Shown here one piece after another: positions 45,784-58,839 of a stretch of DNA of 64,000 nucleotides. The DNA is from Sclerotinia nivalis. Taxonomy: Eukaryota > Ascomycota > Leotiomycetes > Helotiales > Sclerotiniaceae. Position 1 is the first letter of the stretch, and the number at the start of each line of letters is the position of its first letter. The DNA is taken from positions 1-64,000 of the forward strand of contig JAPEIS010000012.1 in the NCBI GenBank assembly GCA_029531795.1, written 5' to 3'. The position numbers were made by a program, and so were the translations under genes. The notes under the pieces were generated by a model that made no database searches, was not told the origin of the DNA, and saw only the letters and a program-made list of their open reading frames with translations.

Positions 45784-46071
45784 TATAAGAAAGTTGGATT
45801 GCTAAGACTATATATATAGCTAATTCATAAACATTAGATCATATAATCCTTCGTAGTTAAATATAAGGAGAAGGCTTCGCTTTCCCTTTTAGAACAATCA
45901 ATCGTTTTCACTAGCCTTTTTGCATACTCATTATATACAACCCCCAATCCATTGTTATTTACATTAATTCTACTATTCGAAGTTTATACAATATAGTCTG
46001 ATCAATTTATACCCTATTCCCCTTCGCAGCGTGCTATCGGGACGCACGTATCTCGATCTACCTCTTTCACA
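45784..46071 (+). repeat. 3' LTR of the 11-kb Gypsy element
   Basis: Begins TATAAGAAAGTTGG (the TG and GAG of the left copy have become TA and AAG) and ends TTTCACA. It keeps CG pairs in its right half (GCAGCGTGCTATCGGGACGC) that the 5' LTR has lost. Relative to that copy it mainly shows A for G (about 15 sites). Confidence 0.88.
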
Positions 46072-47125
46072 ATATTTGCGAATATTAATCAAATCACTTA
46101 TTTTAGGAAGGATACTCTTGTCTAGACTATAATCATACTCAACGAAAACTATAATATATCGTTCTTTTCCTCTTTTTTCAAACGAAATATATTTCTTCAA
46201 TTGGATTTCCTATTATACTAGGTTTTGTTATAAAACAATTATAAAATATAATATATTATAAAATATTATAGTAAATCTTTTTGATATATTATTTGATATA
46301 TATAAATATTGAATATTGAATAAATTAACAAAAGAATATAATATAAAAGAATCTTTATTATTCTTATCAATATATTATATCAATAATCTCTGAATATAGA
46401 ATTTCGTATATTATAGCTTTATTAACATATAAATATATAACCAAAACTATAATATTTTCCTAAAACCTATTTTATCTATATTAACATCATTCAGATAACT
46501 ATATAATATTTGATAAAGCATCCAGAATACACTATATACTTAATAAATCTTAAAATAGAATTCGGGATTGATTCTAAAAAACTCGAGTTTCTCTAACCGT
46601 TTCTACAATTTGCTTTGCTTATAAAACTTACAAAATACATCTTATCTATATTCGTTGTTGAAATCAAAAATATCCGAAATTTATAATTCGATAGAAAAAC
46701 TTATATTATTAATATATCTTTTTTTTATTAGTTTCAAGTATTTTAATATATTGTGATATCTTATATTATATTTGAGGATTCTTCAATCCTCAAATTAAAT
46801 TTCTGAAATTTCATTTTATCTAAATCTTTAATACTTACATTTTCTTGATTATCATTGATAACAATATCAGATCTTCAAAATGTAATAAATATATTAAATT
46901 TAAATTTTATCAAGTATTCCATTTGAATCTTTAGCCTTTCATTTTCAGAAAATATATTTTCATTTGACAATTGTAGTAAAGACTTCTTTTTTGATAATTC
47001 GGACTTTGAAAGTATTTCCATTTTCCGTTTTGAAACTCTTATATTCAATTTTGTATTCTTATAGATCTTTCCTTCAAATTGTATTTATTCCTTGATATTA
47101 ACTTCCTTTATTAAAGGAAAATAAA
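46072..47125. other. AT-rich spacer
   Basis: No supported ORF. TATAATATATT-type sequence near 46240-46560. The right part may belong to the 3' continuation of the minus-strand frame that begins near 47520 (SKRKMEILSKSELSKKKSL can be read with stops near it). Confidence 0.4.
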
Positions 47126-47129
47126 TACT

Positions 47130-47525
47130 CAATCTTGATTAAATATCTCGAATTTCGAATCTCAAAGTAATATCGATTATAGTATTCTTTTTAATTGTTT
47201 TGATAATATTTCTAATAACGATTCGCAACTTCTCTATATAAACTGGACCTTTAGAATTATCAAGAAAATAAAGTTCGTACTTTGCTGGATCAAACATTTT
47301 AGTCTCTTCAAAGATTATTATAAGTTTCTTCAAGGATATATCTAATTCGAATTATTGATCAATAGGATTCACCGAATCAAAAAGGAATATATATAAAACA
47401 TTATTCCAAATATTAATCTTTTCATCTGAAAGTTCAAACTTTTGAATATCGATTTCTATATCATTTATCGCAAATATCTTCATTATAGCAAACTCGCAAT
47501 GTAATAGTGCTAACGTTGATTCAGA
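47130..47525 (-). pseudogene. Mutated reading frame of unknown origin
   Basis: On minus from about 47520: IMKIFAINDIEIDIQKFELS, NIWNNVLYIFLFDSVNPIDQ, one TAA where Gln is likely, then the open stretch 47139-47333 (FEETKMFDPAKYELYFLDNS, KGPVYIEKLRIVIRNIIKTI). About 128 codons are otherwise continuous. I do not recognise the family; the style fits a retroelement gag but this is a guess. Confidence 0.35.
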
Positions 47526-47539
47526 ATATATAGAGAATA

Positions 47540-48830
47540 CAAAAAAAGATTAATTTAACAATTATAATTGAAATACAAAGAGAAACTGGTTTGACAGTCA
47601 TAATTGAGATATAGAAGGAGGCTGGCTTGATAGTTATAATTGAGATGCAAAATAGTAAAGAGAAAAATAAAAGAAAACATTTTTAGTATTAAACAATGAA
47701 GCCAAAGAAAATTGATATTGTTAAAACAGGAATATATCTATAATATCACCTAGAGGACTATTACCCAGGATTGAAGCCAAATTTAAAAAATATTAAAAAT
47801 TAAATAAAATCCTTGATTTAAAGAAAACCTTATAATATTTATTATATTATAGTATAACACCAAATCTTTTGAGAATCTTTTCTTTATTTGAATTTACTCA
47901 TTGAAAATGAGCTTTAAACCCTTGTTTTAATTATTCATCAGATGAATTGTATATTTTGATATGAATTATAATAATACTTTATATAAGATAATTAACTAAA
48001 TAAACAATTACATTTGTAATCAAAAAGACTAATAAGGTTTTATTTTGATCTATTATAAATCTTTGAATGATAGAGTCAATACCTTGTTGAGTAAAATAGT
48101 TGTTCAATTTTATAAATATTGATACTAAAAGTTGATTTACAAATATTTCTCTAAGAATACCAAACCTTTCAACGAGCTTTGAAATTACTAAAATATAACC
48201 TTTAAAAAGTGAATCTATAGTATAGAAAAAGATAAAAAGCAAATTTACAATAGTCATCTTAAATATTAATACTTTGAATAACTTAATAGCTTAAAATAAA
48301 AAAAGATAAGACCAAGAAGCTGTAAAAATAGTATTCGTAAATGAATATAAAAGATATAAAAAAAAAAATGTAAATAAAAAGAATATAAATAAAAGTATTT
48401 AAAAGTAGATAAAGCAAACAGAATTATAAGCAATATTTGATTAGAAATGATAAGGGCTTTCCGAAATCTAAATATAATATTATCAGAAGAAAAGTAAAAG
48501 TATTAGAAATCTATAGAAACTAGTTTTAGCTTTAAAAAAAGCAATATAAACCTATTAAAGAATCTTATAAACCTCAGAAAAATATAAAGTAATAATAAAC
48601 CTTTTTATAAATATAAACTTTTTATATATATATAGAAAATGAATAAATGAAATATATAGTTTTATACAAAAAGCTGCAAAACAGTATTAAGTTAATTGTA
48701 TTTGGAATTAACTACTATATTCCACTATTATACTCTACTATTATACTCCACTACTATATTCATCATTTTACCAAATACTATCATATAATTATCTAGTATG
48801 GCATTTTCTTATATATATTGTTATAAACAA
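47540..48830. other. AT-rich spacer
   Basis: Contains one 92-codon minus frame (47979-48257) that is very hydrophobic and has no recognisable motif; it lacks supporting context and I do not call it a gene. The rest has AAAAGTAAATAAA-type runs. A short ACTATTATACTCCACTA unit is repeated about three times near 48715-48765. Confidence 0.4.
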
Positions 48831-48959
48831 CTAAAACAATTAAAAAATTTAACAAACTACAAAAATTCTTACAAAATTCGCAAAAGACAACAAAAAAATC
48901 AAGAAAAAGAATACGATATATAATATTTAAAAAAAAAAAAGAATATTAATAATATTTTT

Positions 48960-51900
48960 GATTATATAAATGATAATATAAATATTGATAAAATAATATC
49001 TTTGATATCTAAATTAAAATTACTAAATTATAAAAGCTAATATACTTTCTTAAATACTATTAATAATCTCGAATACAAGAATACTAAAAATACCTTTTCG
49101 CTGCCATCTTCCATTTCAAACTCCTTCAATCGCGATTCAACCTTACCTTATTTCAACCATCAAAATTCCTTCGATTACGATTTACCTCCCTATCCAAACG
49201 ACAATCACATTAATTTATCTGTAATAAATAAACACTATTACAACTCGGAAAATAATATTAGCTTTGAAGATACCGAAATAAAAGATGATATCAATAATAA
49301 TACAGAAAATACTAATGATATTGATTCAAAGAACTTTACAATACGAAAGCCAATTAATAACGAAGTACTAAAATAATAACAAAATCTATACCTTTCAGTT
49401 TCAAAAACTATATACTCATATATCTCAACAACAGAAAACTTTTATATACAAAATAGAAAATATATAGTTATTATAGTTGATATTAATAAGCTTTTGTCAA
49501 ACTTAAAAAATAAATTTTGAATTCAATCAAAGCCTTCTTTATCTACAGAACCGGATTGATAGATATCTTTCTCTTCGGAAACAACCTACAAAATATATAT
49601 TTAATAGTTTCGTTCAACAGTTTCGAAAGAAGCAATCAATGAATTTCTATAGAATTCTATTTTCCAGTAATTGGTTTTCATTAAAAACTATAAACCAATC
49701 GAGAGTTGACTTTATAGTATTCCCTATAGTATTCCAAACTATAATGTTTAGTTGATTGATATTATTACTTTCGAGAATATCTTAACTATATTATCTTTGC
49801 TAAAGATAAAGATTCAATATCGAAATATTGTTGATTGTATTTACTTTTTGTTTGGGCATCAGCTCTTCACTTTAGATTTGTCTTGAATACCAGTCCATCA
49901 ATTTAATTCAGAAGATTGTCGAATATATAGCGAAATATATATTAGAACTTGATAATGAAATATATAAAAGAAATTGTCTTTTGGAGTAATTATTATTCTA
50001 TTAATAATTGCAAACGATAAAACACAATTAACAAAATTATATAAAGATATATCTGTTTGATTTGTTTATATTACTATTAGAAATTTATTACAACAAATTA
50101 AGAGGCAGCAAAAGTTATCAAATAAATTATTCTTTAGATTTATTCCAATATCTAAAAAGCTAATTAAAGTAGTTCAATCAGAAACAGTTTATATAATCAA
50201 ATCTTATATTTACTATAAATCATTTAAATTAATATTAAAATATAAGTTTTTGTAATTTCCTTGAATCTATTTTCTTTTTTTTTATATTAATAAAGTTAAT
50301 ATCTTTTTTCCAATTTTATAAACATTTTCGAAATCTGGTGTTTTTTTTCATTATACAAATAATCAAGCTCGATACTATTATTCTATTCTTGCAAATATTG
50401 TTATTAATTACGAAGAGCAAATATTAATCATTGATATCAAAGTTCTTCAATATTATATTATTTATCAAATCCTATCAAATAATTATCAGTATATCCTTCG
50501 TCAATATCCTTCTCGAATATACAAACAAATACAAAAACAAATTAGAAAATAAAAAATAGATATAAAAGCTTTGAATTATAAAAATAAACAGAAACTAAAA
50601 GATATCTTCGATTGAATTTATATATAGAATAACTTCGTTTAGTATCTTCTTTATTATAATATTCATGAATATATGATTATAGATATTCTTCATCAAATCC
50701 ATAAAGATTTGAATACAGATTTGATAAAATAAATTGAAGTTTTATTTATAATCTTATATCTAGGGATTCAAAAAACCAAAACGTCTATTAGCAAAATTAA
50801 GAAAAAGTTATACTATAATATTACTAAAATTGAAAGGCTTGATACTAAGTTTCGCTAAGTATCTCATTTTCCAGACCTGAGCTATTTCGTTTATTACAAT
50901 ATAATTCAATAATAGATTAATATCAAATAGAAAGATATTATATATATTTTAGTAATAGTAATGATTCCTTTGTTTCACGATATATTAGATATTTTGGAGT
51001 ATATTAAAATTGTTGTAGATTTTGCTACTTTTATTTTATTATCTTTTTTTGATGATAAAACTTTGAGTTATTTAGAATATATATTAGAACGAATATATAA
51101 AACTAGAACTGTATTTCGAAATCAATATTCTAAAGATAAATATGATTTGCTATAATAGAATTACTCTAAATAATATATTTTGTTATATTATATTGTATGT
51201 ATTTGCAGATTTGATAGCTTTGATAGATATAATATATTTATTTGAAAGGAGATATATAAATTCCTTTTTAAAGAGTTTTTTGATTGGACTAATAAAGAAA
51301 AAGATTTTTTAATATAATTGATTATTTATAATATTAGATTTATAAATATACAGATTATATATAATATATATTCTCAAGCAAAACTTATAGTAATATATGA
51401 TTTTTAATCTTTTAATAACGAATCGGTTTTTCTTCTTATTGAAATTCAAGCAAAAATTATCATTATATTAGTCAATATATTAATATTGAAGAAGTTCCCT
51501 TTATAATCCCAATCATTGTTTGAAATATTGGATACATTTGATAAATACAATTTCTTATCAAATATATCAACAATTGTGAAATTAGTTAGTAAGTTTTTAC
51601 AGCTTCCAGATTTTACAGTATCTATTGTAAACTTTGTTAAGCAAATGAAGAAAATAATAGATAAAATTGAAGAATCTTTAAATACTTTAAATATTTGCGA
51701 AAACAATTCAAACTGAATAGAAAATTTCCCAATTCAGCTTTTTGGAAATCTCATCTATTGAAAAAGATATAAAAAGAACTTTATGGATTCTAAAAAGTTA
51801 AAAAGCAAAAAACTTCGCTATAATCCAAAATGATTTTCTTCTAATAAAGCTAAAAATTATTTTTATTGAATACAAAAGAACAATCCAGAAAATACATCGG

Positions 51901-52480
51901 AAGATTTTCTCAATGGATATCGTATTGGATAACTACAAACTATAATTAAGATTTTTGATATTAATCGATAGGATGGATATCAATCTATTCCTATATATAT
52001 AGAAGCTACAATCGATTTGATGAAGATATTGGATTATAAACAGCCAAGTACGCTTCATGGAATGATTAAAATTGTATTTCAAAAAAGGATACAATATTCA
52101 ATTGATATTCGAGTTTACCTACTAACTATTATTCTTCGCAATACCCATATTTTTCCAACAGATTTACCAACAATATAAGACCAAAATAGATATAATAAAT
52201 ATTTATCAATAATTATATTGATTGGAATCAATATCAATCATTTTATATACAGGATTGAATGAAGACTGATATAAAGTAGATATATCAAATCGAACAAGAA
52301 TATAAAAAGAAGATAATAAAGAAGCAAAAGATATATCTCTTATCAAAAACAACAATCGAAATAATTCAAAATGAAAGGAAAAGAAAAGCTCCGATTAAAA
52401 CCACATTACAAAAGACCAACAAAAAACAAACTAGAAACTAAAGAGTAGAAATTATAAATTAAGAAATGAACAAGCAAAAT
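48960..52480 (+). mobile_element. Ruined DNA-transposon frame, Plavaka-like
   Basis: A plus-strand frame with many stops can be followed from about 49100 to 51420 and perhaps to 52150. The N-terminal part is acidic and Asn/Pro-rich (LPPYPNDNHINL). The best-preserved part, about 50670-51420, reads IHEYMIIDILHQIHKDLNTD, then FPDLSYF, then LVIVMIPLFHDILDILEYIK, VDFATFILLSFFDDKTLSYL, EYILERIYKTRTVFRNQYSK and FKEFFDWTNKEKDF. That order of motifs (xIxHQLHK; an LRALLDFxxLAxYxSH-like stretch; L-xALxRI-xxxVFR; KAFYxRTNKR) fits the late half of fungal Plavaka-type transposases, as I recall them. The first half was not identified and no terminal repeats were found. Confidence 0.4.
50961..51155 (+). pseudogene. 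Best-preserved fragment of the Plavaka-like frame
   Basis: 64 open codons: IPLFHDILDILEYIKIVVDF, ATFILLSFFDDKTLSYLEYI, LERIYKTRTVFRNQYSKD. This is the helical block preceding the putative HFNxPKxH region, which cannot be read because of stops. Confidence 0.4.
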
Positions 52481-52714
52481 ATAAGAAAATAACTCTTTTT
52501 TGATTTAAATTGGTTCTATAATGTAATGATTATATTTTTTGTATTGAAGATAAAATCACTACTAGCAGTTTCAATCATTACTAATAGTTTTATACTGAAT
52601 TTTATCCACTTTCATTTATAACAGTATTAAAATATAATTATACAACTATTATTATATATATTAATCTGCTATACTAAAGTATATAATATATATCTTTTAA
52701 ATATATATAAATAT

Positions 52715-52877
52715 TGTTACGGGTTCATCTCCCTTCACCTGCATGTGATCATGTATGTTTTAGGTATACATGTATATATTCACTTCTATATAGTTAGATT
52801 ACCTCCTTGACCTTCTTCTCCTTCTTATAGTACAACAATAGATCAAATCTATATATACCTTTTCCCTTATCGTAATA
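52715..52877 (+). repeat. 5' LTR of the chromodomain Gypsy element
   Basis: 163 bp, begins TGTTACGGGTTCATC and ends TCGTAATA. It aligns without gaps to 59302-59464, with differences that are all or nearly all transitions. Confidence 0.88.
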
Positions 52878-53034
52878 ATTTGTATTATTTTTTCAAAGGT
52901 TTCGTTACTTTACGAAGTGATCTGGCCTTGCCAAATTATCTGTAGGCTTCTGTATCTGTTTTCGATTGCTTTTGTACTATCGTAATTTGTTTGTTTTTGT
53001 ATGGTTGCGTTTCTTATCTGCTTTTATGTAGCTT

Positions 53035-54021
53035 TTGATCTTTGATTGCTTTTATATGATTATATTTATTTGTAGACTTCTGTATCTGTTTTTGATTGCT
53101 TTTGTACAATCGCAAATTCCCTATCGATTATTTGATACAATTGAAATTCTTTTTATAATAGTTTTCGGTTCTATATTTGTTGGTAGTACGATTTCTATTT
53201 CTATCGAAGGAATTCGTATCGAAATTCAACGAGTCTTCGGCCAATGGTCTACTATTATACAAATCCTAGCAGAATTGGATGTTCTAGTGATATCAAACCT
53301 TGTTGTTGGTTTTAATGAACAAACTGTTTATTTGAATTATATTTTTTTTGTTATTGAAGATTGTTTTATTATTCAAGTTATCCATATCGTTACTCAAACA
53401 AATAAGATCGAGGAATTCAAAACGGAAAACGTTAAACTTCTTTGTATTTTAGCCGGTAAGCAAGTTTAGTTGGATGTTGGTGGTGTTGTTATTAGTCAGA
53501 AACCGATCACTCTTTATCAAACTCAAAAGGATCTGTTTGTTTTTAAAAACGAAAGATCTAATATTCTTGTTCGACAAGAGGACTATTAGTTTTGGAAGTT
53601 GGGTTTGCAATTTTGTTGGATGGTTGATTTACAATTTTTTGTTTTCGAACAAAAGAAGATTAGTTATGTTATTAGTTTTCTCGATGGTCAAGTGTGATAA
53701 GAGTGTATTATGGATATCATTAGATTTGTTGATGATTTTATTTGTTTCGATTCCGCTGTTTCGTTTTTGGTCAAATTGGACAAATTATATATTTCTGTGG
53801 ATATCGAAAGGGAAGCCTTGTTCAAATTCGATAAGCTTTTTATGGGTCCAAAGGAATCCTTTTCGGTTTTCTTTTTTACGTTGTTTTATTTTGTTAATTT
53901 TTGTTATAAGTTTGATTGCGAGATTGTTAATGCGATGAAGCAAAAGGTTATGATCTTTCTTCGAATTTTGGTTATTGGTGATTCGAACTTTTGTATGGTT
54001 GATGATGTTGATGGTTGGTAA
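53035..54021 (+). pseudogene. Gag of the chromodomain Gypsy element
   Basis: Two readable pieces. 53035-53469 holds SISIEGIRIEIQRVFGQWST and EQTVYLNYIFFVIEDCFIIQ. 53710-54021 holds FVDDFICFDSAVSFLVKLDK, LYISVDIEREALFKFDKLFM and MKQKVMIFLRILVIGDSNFC, the capsid part that matches 16949-17227. The pieces are in different frames or separated by stops. A Gln/Asn-rich linker follows. Confidence 0.6.
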
Positions 54022-54689
54022 AAGAAATTCTTTATTTGGAGTTAGAATCTTTGTGATGTTGAGTATTATAACAAAAATTCTGGTAAAGCATTTGTTGTTG
54101 ATGGTAACCCTATAGATTTTGATATAATGAAATAAAAGGGATAATAGAAAAAAAATTTGTAAAATAAAAAAAAGAAATTTAATTCTGTGGTTTTTTGTAA
54201 TTGTTGTGATAGGATTGGTTATCTTTAGATTGATTGTTATATTATTTATGATATCAATGGTAATCTTTTTTTTGGCAAATAAGTTCCTGTTAATATCTTT
54301 TCCAATTGTAATACTGTTATCTCAACTAATCCGGCCTCCGATTAATATGTTGCTGTTTTGGCTTTTCGAAGTATCAATAGGTTTAATAATAATCGCAATG
54401 GATTTCGAGGAGGATATATTGGTAATTGGGTACAAAGTCAATAGCATTTGAATCAGGTACAATGGTAAGATTATATCGAGTTAGAGGAAGTTGTTTTTAT
54501 ATTTAGTTCAGTCAAGGAAAGTCCTGAACAGGGAAAAGATTAATCTTTATGAAAAATCGTTCGTGAAGGAATACTAAGGGTAAGAAGGTAAATTGAGAAA
54601 TGAATAGAGATAAGCTATTGTAGTTTAACTTTATAAATAGTAAATCTCTATTTGTTAAAACTATTATGTTTTTTGTATATGAAAATCCC

Positions 54690-54890
54690 TTTATTGTTAT
54701 AAGTCTTATTGATAATGGATGCTTTGGAGAAGCCTTTGTTGATTGTTCTTTTGCTTCCAAATACAATATTGAAATATAACTTTTATTTTATCTTTGTGAA
54801 TTTCGATTTGTCGATGAAAAGGTTGTCGATAGAATTATAGAATATTTTGTGATGGAAATTGTTATAGGGGATTATTATGAGTATTAATCT
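54690..54890 (+). pseudogene. Protease of the chromodomain Gypsy element
   Basis: Reads LIDNGCFGEAFVDCSFASKY, NIEI, a stop, then LLFYLCEFRFVDEKVVDRII and EYFVMEIVIGDYY. This aligns with 15972-16184 over the whole length. The catalytic loop is D-N-G and not D-S/T-G. Confidence 0.5.
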
Positions 54891-56209
54891 TTTTATATTA
54901 TTTAGTTTTCATTAGAGATGTTGTTAATCTTTGGTTTATTATAATTATAGCGTTACAATTTTATTATCAATTGGATAGAGATAAGTTTAACATTCTTTTC
55001 AAATTATTGTACTTCCAATTGTTTGGCGTGTTATGATTCAGAGTTAGTTATTGTACCAATGATCTTATTTCCGATTAAGGAATAAGAGGATTTAGTAAAA
55101 GTTATTCTATAACAAATCGTTGATGCTATCAAACTTTTAAATAAATTCCTTATCGATTCTGATATAAAAGCTAAATGCATAGTTTATAAATACCACTTTC
55201 TATATATCGAGGATTATCCAAAGGATGATATCGATTGTTTACCTATTCAAATGTTTTCTACTTTTAAAAGAACTTTTTATAAAAAACCTTCTATTGAAGA
55301 GATACCAAATGAAGATTATATATTATAATCTGATGATTCTTCTATTGATTTCGAATTTCAGCAGGGTTTGATGCTTGGTATGAATCATTATTGAACAAAG
55401 CGTTGTGGAGAACCAAATAATCAAGTACAGATGATTCCCAATTGTCTGTATCCAAAATCGATCTTAAAGATTGCAGGTCGGTATTGGTCTATTTATAATT
55501 TAAAAAACCGTTTGCCTTTGTTTTCTGTTGGGGAACTCTTTATGTTTATTTATAAAGATACAAGTCCAAATATAGATGATATTTGTTGATTGTAAGCTTC
55601 TAGCTTTGTTTTGTTTTGTCAACAAGATAACATTCGGGTTATCCGATTGATATAAGATGAATTGGATGCTGTATAGAAAACTGTTGAGCAAGATCATCTG
55701 CGATAGACTATATTGTTTTCGACATTCATAGAAGGGGATTTTCGATCGATTTTACAAGGGCAAGGCAATATAACAGAGATGCTTTTTAGAACCCTATTGT
55801 AATTTTATGATTTTATATATGATTGTTATAAGTCATTCCATTTGCGAAAGGTTTTTGAGGTTGATGTCGATAAATTTTTAATTGGTAAATCTTTTCTTAG
55901 TGATGATCAAATACGATAAAGGTTTTTTATATGGTTATAAGATAAATTTTTTGTTTTCTTTTTATGTTATGTAGATAAGTTGTTGTTTTGTCGAATTTGG
56001 GATTACAAAATTGAGTTGATGTTTAGTAAAAAGTTATTTTATTTCAAAAATTGTTTTTTATTGTTAATAGAGTTGATAGTGGTGTGTAAATGGTTTGATG
56101 ATAATCTTTCTAAGGGGTTTATTCGGGAATCGAGATTGTGGTGTGTTTTTTTTTTGCTATTGGTTGCCAAGCCGAGAGGGGGGGTTTGTATTTGTCAAGA
56201 TTATTGAGG

Positions 56210-57110
56210 ATTAAATAATGTTATTATAAAGAATTGTTATCTATTATTTATCGTTTGTGAAACATTGAATGCTTTTTGCAATGCAAAAATTTATACTAAG
56301 CTTGATATCATTGTAGCGTTCAATAAATTGCGAATCGTTGAAAAGGATAAATGGAAAACTGTATTCATTATTCGTTTTGGTTTTTTTGAATCTTTGATTA
56401 TACTTTTCGATTTCTGTAATGCATTTGTATTGTTTCAATATTATATCAATTATATACTTTTCGATGAGTTGGATAAGTATTGTATTGTATATCTCGATGA
56501 TATCCTAATCTATTTCGATAATTCTGTAGAATATAAAGAGTATATTCGTTAAATAGTTCAAAAGTTAATAGATGCTGGATTACAGATTGATATTAACAAA
56601 TACGAGTTCGAAATTACAAAGACAAAGTATTTGGGTTTTATTATTACAATCGAAGGTATCGAAATGGATCAAGAAAAGGTTACAGCTATTATATCTTGGG
56701 AATTGTTTTTATATATAAAGGATTTACAACGATTTCTCGATTTCGTTAATTTCTATCGACGTTTTATAAAAGATTTTTCAAAGATTTATCGCTCTCTTAA
56801 CGATCTCTTGCGGAAGAATATTACATGGGATTGGATTGCAGATCATACAAAGACTTTTGATGTTTTAAAAAGAGTTTTCACAATGGCGTTGGTTTTGATA
56901 TACTTTGATTATAGGCGGAAAACTGTTTTGGAAACCGATACTTCTGATTGAGCTTCAGAAGGAATTCTTTCACAATACAATGATGATAATATTTTGTATT
57001 TAGTTGTTTACTTTTCATTTAAGTATATAGCAATGGAATGCAATTATGAGATTTACAATAAAGAATTATTTGTTATTATCAAGGCAATAGAAGAATAATA
57101 TTTAAAGTTT
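56210..57110 (+). pseudogene. Reverse transcriptase and RNase H of the chromodomain Gypsy element
   Basis: IYTKLDIIVAFNKLRIVEKD, KWKTVFIIRFGFFESLIILF, IVYLDDILIYFDNSVEYKEY near 56490 (YLDD active site), KYLGFIITIEGIEMDQEKVT, LQRFLDFVNFYRRFIKDFSK and LIYFDYRRKTVLETDTSD (RNase H start) cover the whole of a Gypsy reverse transcriptase. The open stretches are 56265-56552 and 56631-56951; two or three stops separate and follow them. Confidence 0.85.
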
Positions 57111-57599
57111 TAAAGCTTACAAAAGAAGTTCGAGATTTTTACTGATTACAAAAACCTCGAATATTTTATAATTATAAAAGCTTTTAATCAATGGTAAATG
57201 TAATAGTTTGAATTTCTATCTCAATATAATTTCCGTATAGTCTATCGATTAAGAAACAAAGCTATTCGATTAGATACACTAAATAGAAAACACAAAGATC
57301 GGTTGTATCGCTCTGATCCAAACGATAAACATCTAAAGAATCGAGAATGTGTTGTCCTTCTTTAGGGCTGTTTTGACAACGATCTTTATAAGGATTTGAT
57401 TGGGCATATCAATTTGGCATTAGTGAAGACAATAATACCACTCCACGATCAACCAATTGATGCCTTAATCGATACAGCGTATACTAGATCCGACATTGTA
57501 GATCAATTTATCTCTATTTTTAACAATTCATCGATAATTAAATAACCAAAAGAGTATTGTAAAACCCTTTAGATCGTTATACAAGATTGTTCGATCCAA

Positions 57600-58550
57600 A
57601 ATAATAGAATTTACTACCGGGATAAGATTTGGGTTTTACCAAACAATGAATTCAAATTCCAAATTATCTATCGAATTCATTCTTCTAATCCTGCTAACCA
57701 TCCTGGTCGAATTAAAACGATCGATTTTGTTTTTTGTATATATTGGTGGTCTAATATACATTTAAAGATCGCGTTTTATATGAAGGCTTGCGAACTTTGT
57801 ACTCGTATCAAATCATCCAAATCGACGCCTCCCGGATTTTTGAAACCGCTGCCTATCCCTTTTCGTGTGTAATCTGATATTTCAATCGATTATATTATAT
57901 TATTCCCGAATTGCATTTGTTATAATTCTATTTATAAATATATTTTGGTGGTAATTTGTAGGCTAATCAAAATGAGATATTTTATTGGTATATATATGCT
58001 AACGATAAAAAAGCTAATCGATACTTTTATTAGCTGTATTTATATACTTTATAGATTTCCGAACAATATCATTTCCGATCGGGGAATGTAGTTTGTATCA
58101 GGATTCTGGTTACAACTCTCGAAGCGGTTGGAAGTTACCTTAAAACATTCTTCAACTTTTCATTTTCAAACAGATGATCAGATTGAATGTATTAATTTAA
58201 TTCTAGAGCAATATTTACGAGCTTTTGTTAATTATCATCAAGACAATTGATTGGATTGGCTATCCTTAGTCGAATTTGTATTCAATAATTTGATCTCTGA
58301 AACAATTGGTTGTTTGTCTTTCTTCACCAATTACGGCTTTAATTTATATCTAAACATTGAACCTAGTAAACCTTATCCATTGGATATGATTCTAGTACAA
58401 AAACGGAAATTCTTTAAAAATAATAAAACCGCAGATCGCATAAAACATATCTTGAAACAACTTCGTACTCTTGTACAACAAACAATTACTACTTATAAGA
58501 ACTATACTAACCACTATTATTTTGATTTACTTTGTTATATAGTTAGCTAG
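57600..58550 (+). pseudogene. Integrase of the chromodomain Gypsy element
   Basis: The HHCC zinc domain is still intact: HSSNPANHPGRIKT and later ACELCTRIK. The catalytic core shows ISDRGM near 58075 (second Asp; the usual SDRGPQF has Q changed to a stop) and FHFQTDDQIECINLILEQYL (TDGQTERVN-like, with Glu). 58251-58550 is an open stretch, DWLSLVEFVFNNLISETIGC, the usual end of the core (WxxxLxxAEFAYNN). Stops at Gln or Trp positions break it. Confidence 0.8.
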
Positions 58551-58839
58551 AAAGTCTTTGTTAATACCAAAAATATAAAAACTTTGTGCAAAACAAAAAA
58601 GCTAGATAATAAATAGATCGGCCTTTACAAAATTATCAAAGTTTATCCTTATATTTGTCTTATTCAATTGCTTGAAAATATTAAAATCTTCTTTGTTTTC
58701 TATCATTCTCTTTTACTTCCAGCTTATACTAATCCTTATTTTCTGGTTCAAACAACAATTAACGAATCAGAATCCCTGATTACACAGAACAGAATTTTGA
58801 AGCGGAACAACGATGAAAATGAGCCTATTTAGAAATGGA

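Larger units (their letters stand above)
34978..46071 (+). mobile_element. Mutated Gypsy-type retrotransposon, about 11.1 kb
   Basis: Two 288-bp LTRs bound an internal region with gag-like, protease, reverse transcriptase, RNase H and integrase segments in Gypsy order on plus (about 36.8-42.3 kb), followed by an unusual 3.4 kb more before the 3' LTR. Every frame is broken by stops that fit C-to-T or G-to-A changes. The LTRs differ at about 57 positions, all transitions. A clear target duplication was not found (TATAT on the left, ATATT on the right). Confidence 0.8.

Noticed and set aside
34973..46076. Target duplication of the 11-kb Gypsy element
   Set aside because: Flanks TATAT and ATATT do not match, and in TA-rich DNA a partial match has no weight.
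47979..48257. 92-codon hydrophobic minus frame, possible membrane protein
   Set aside because: AT-rich non-coding DNA readily gives Ile/Leu/Phe-rich frames; no motif, neighbour or conserved pattern supports it.
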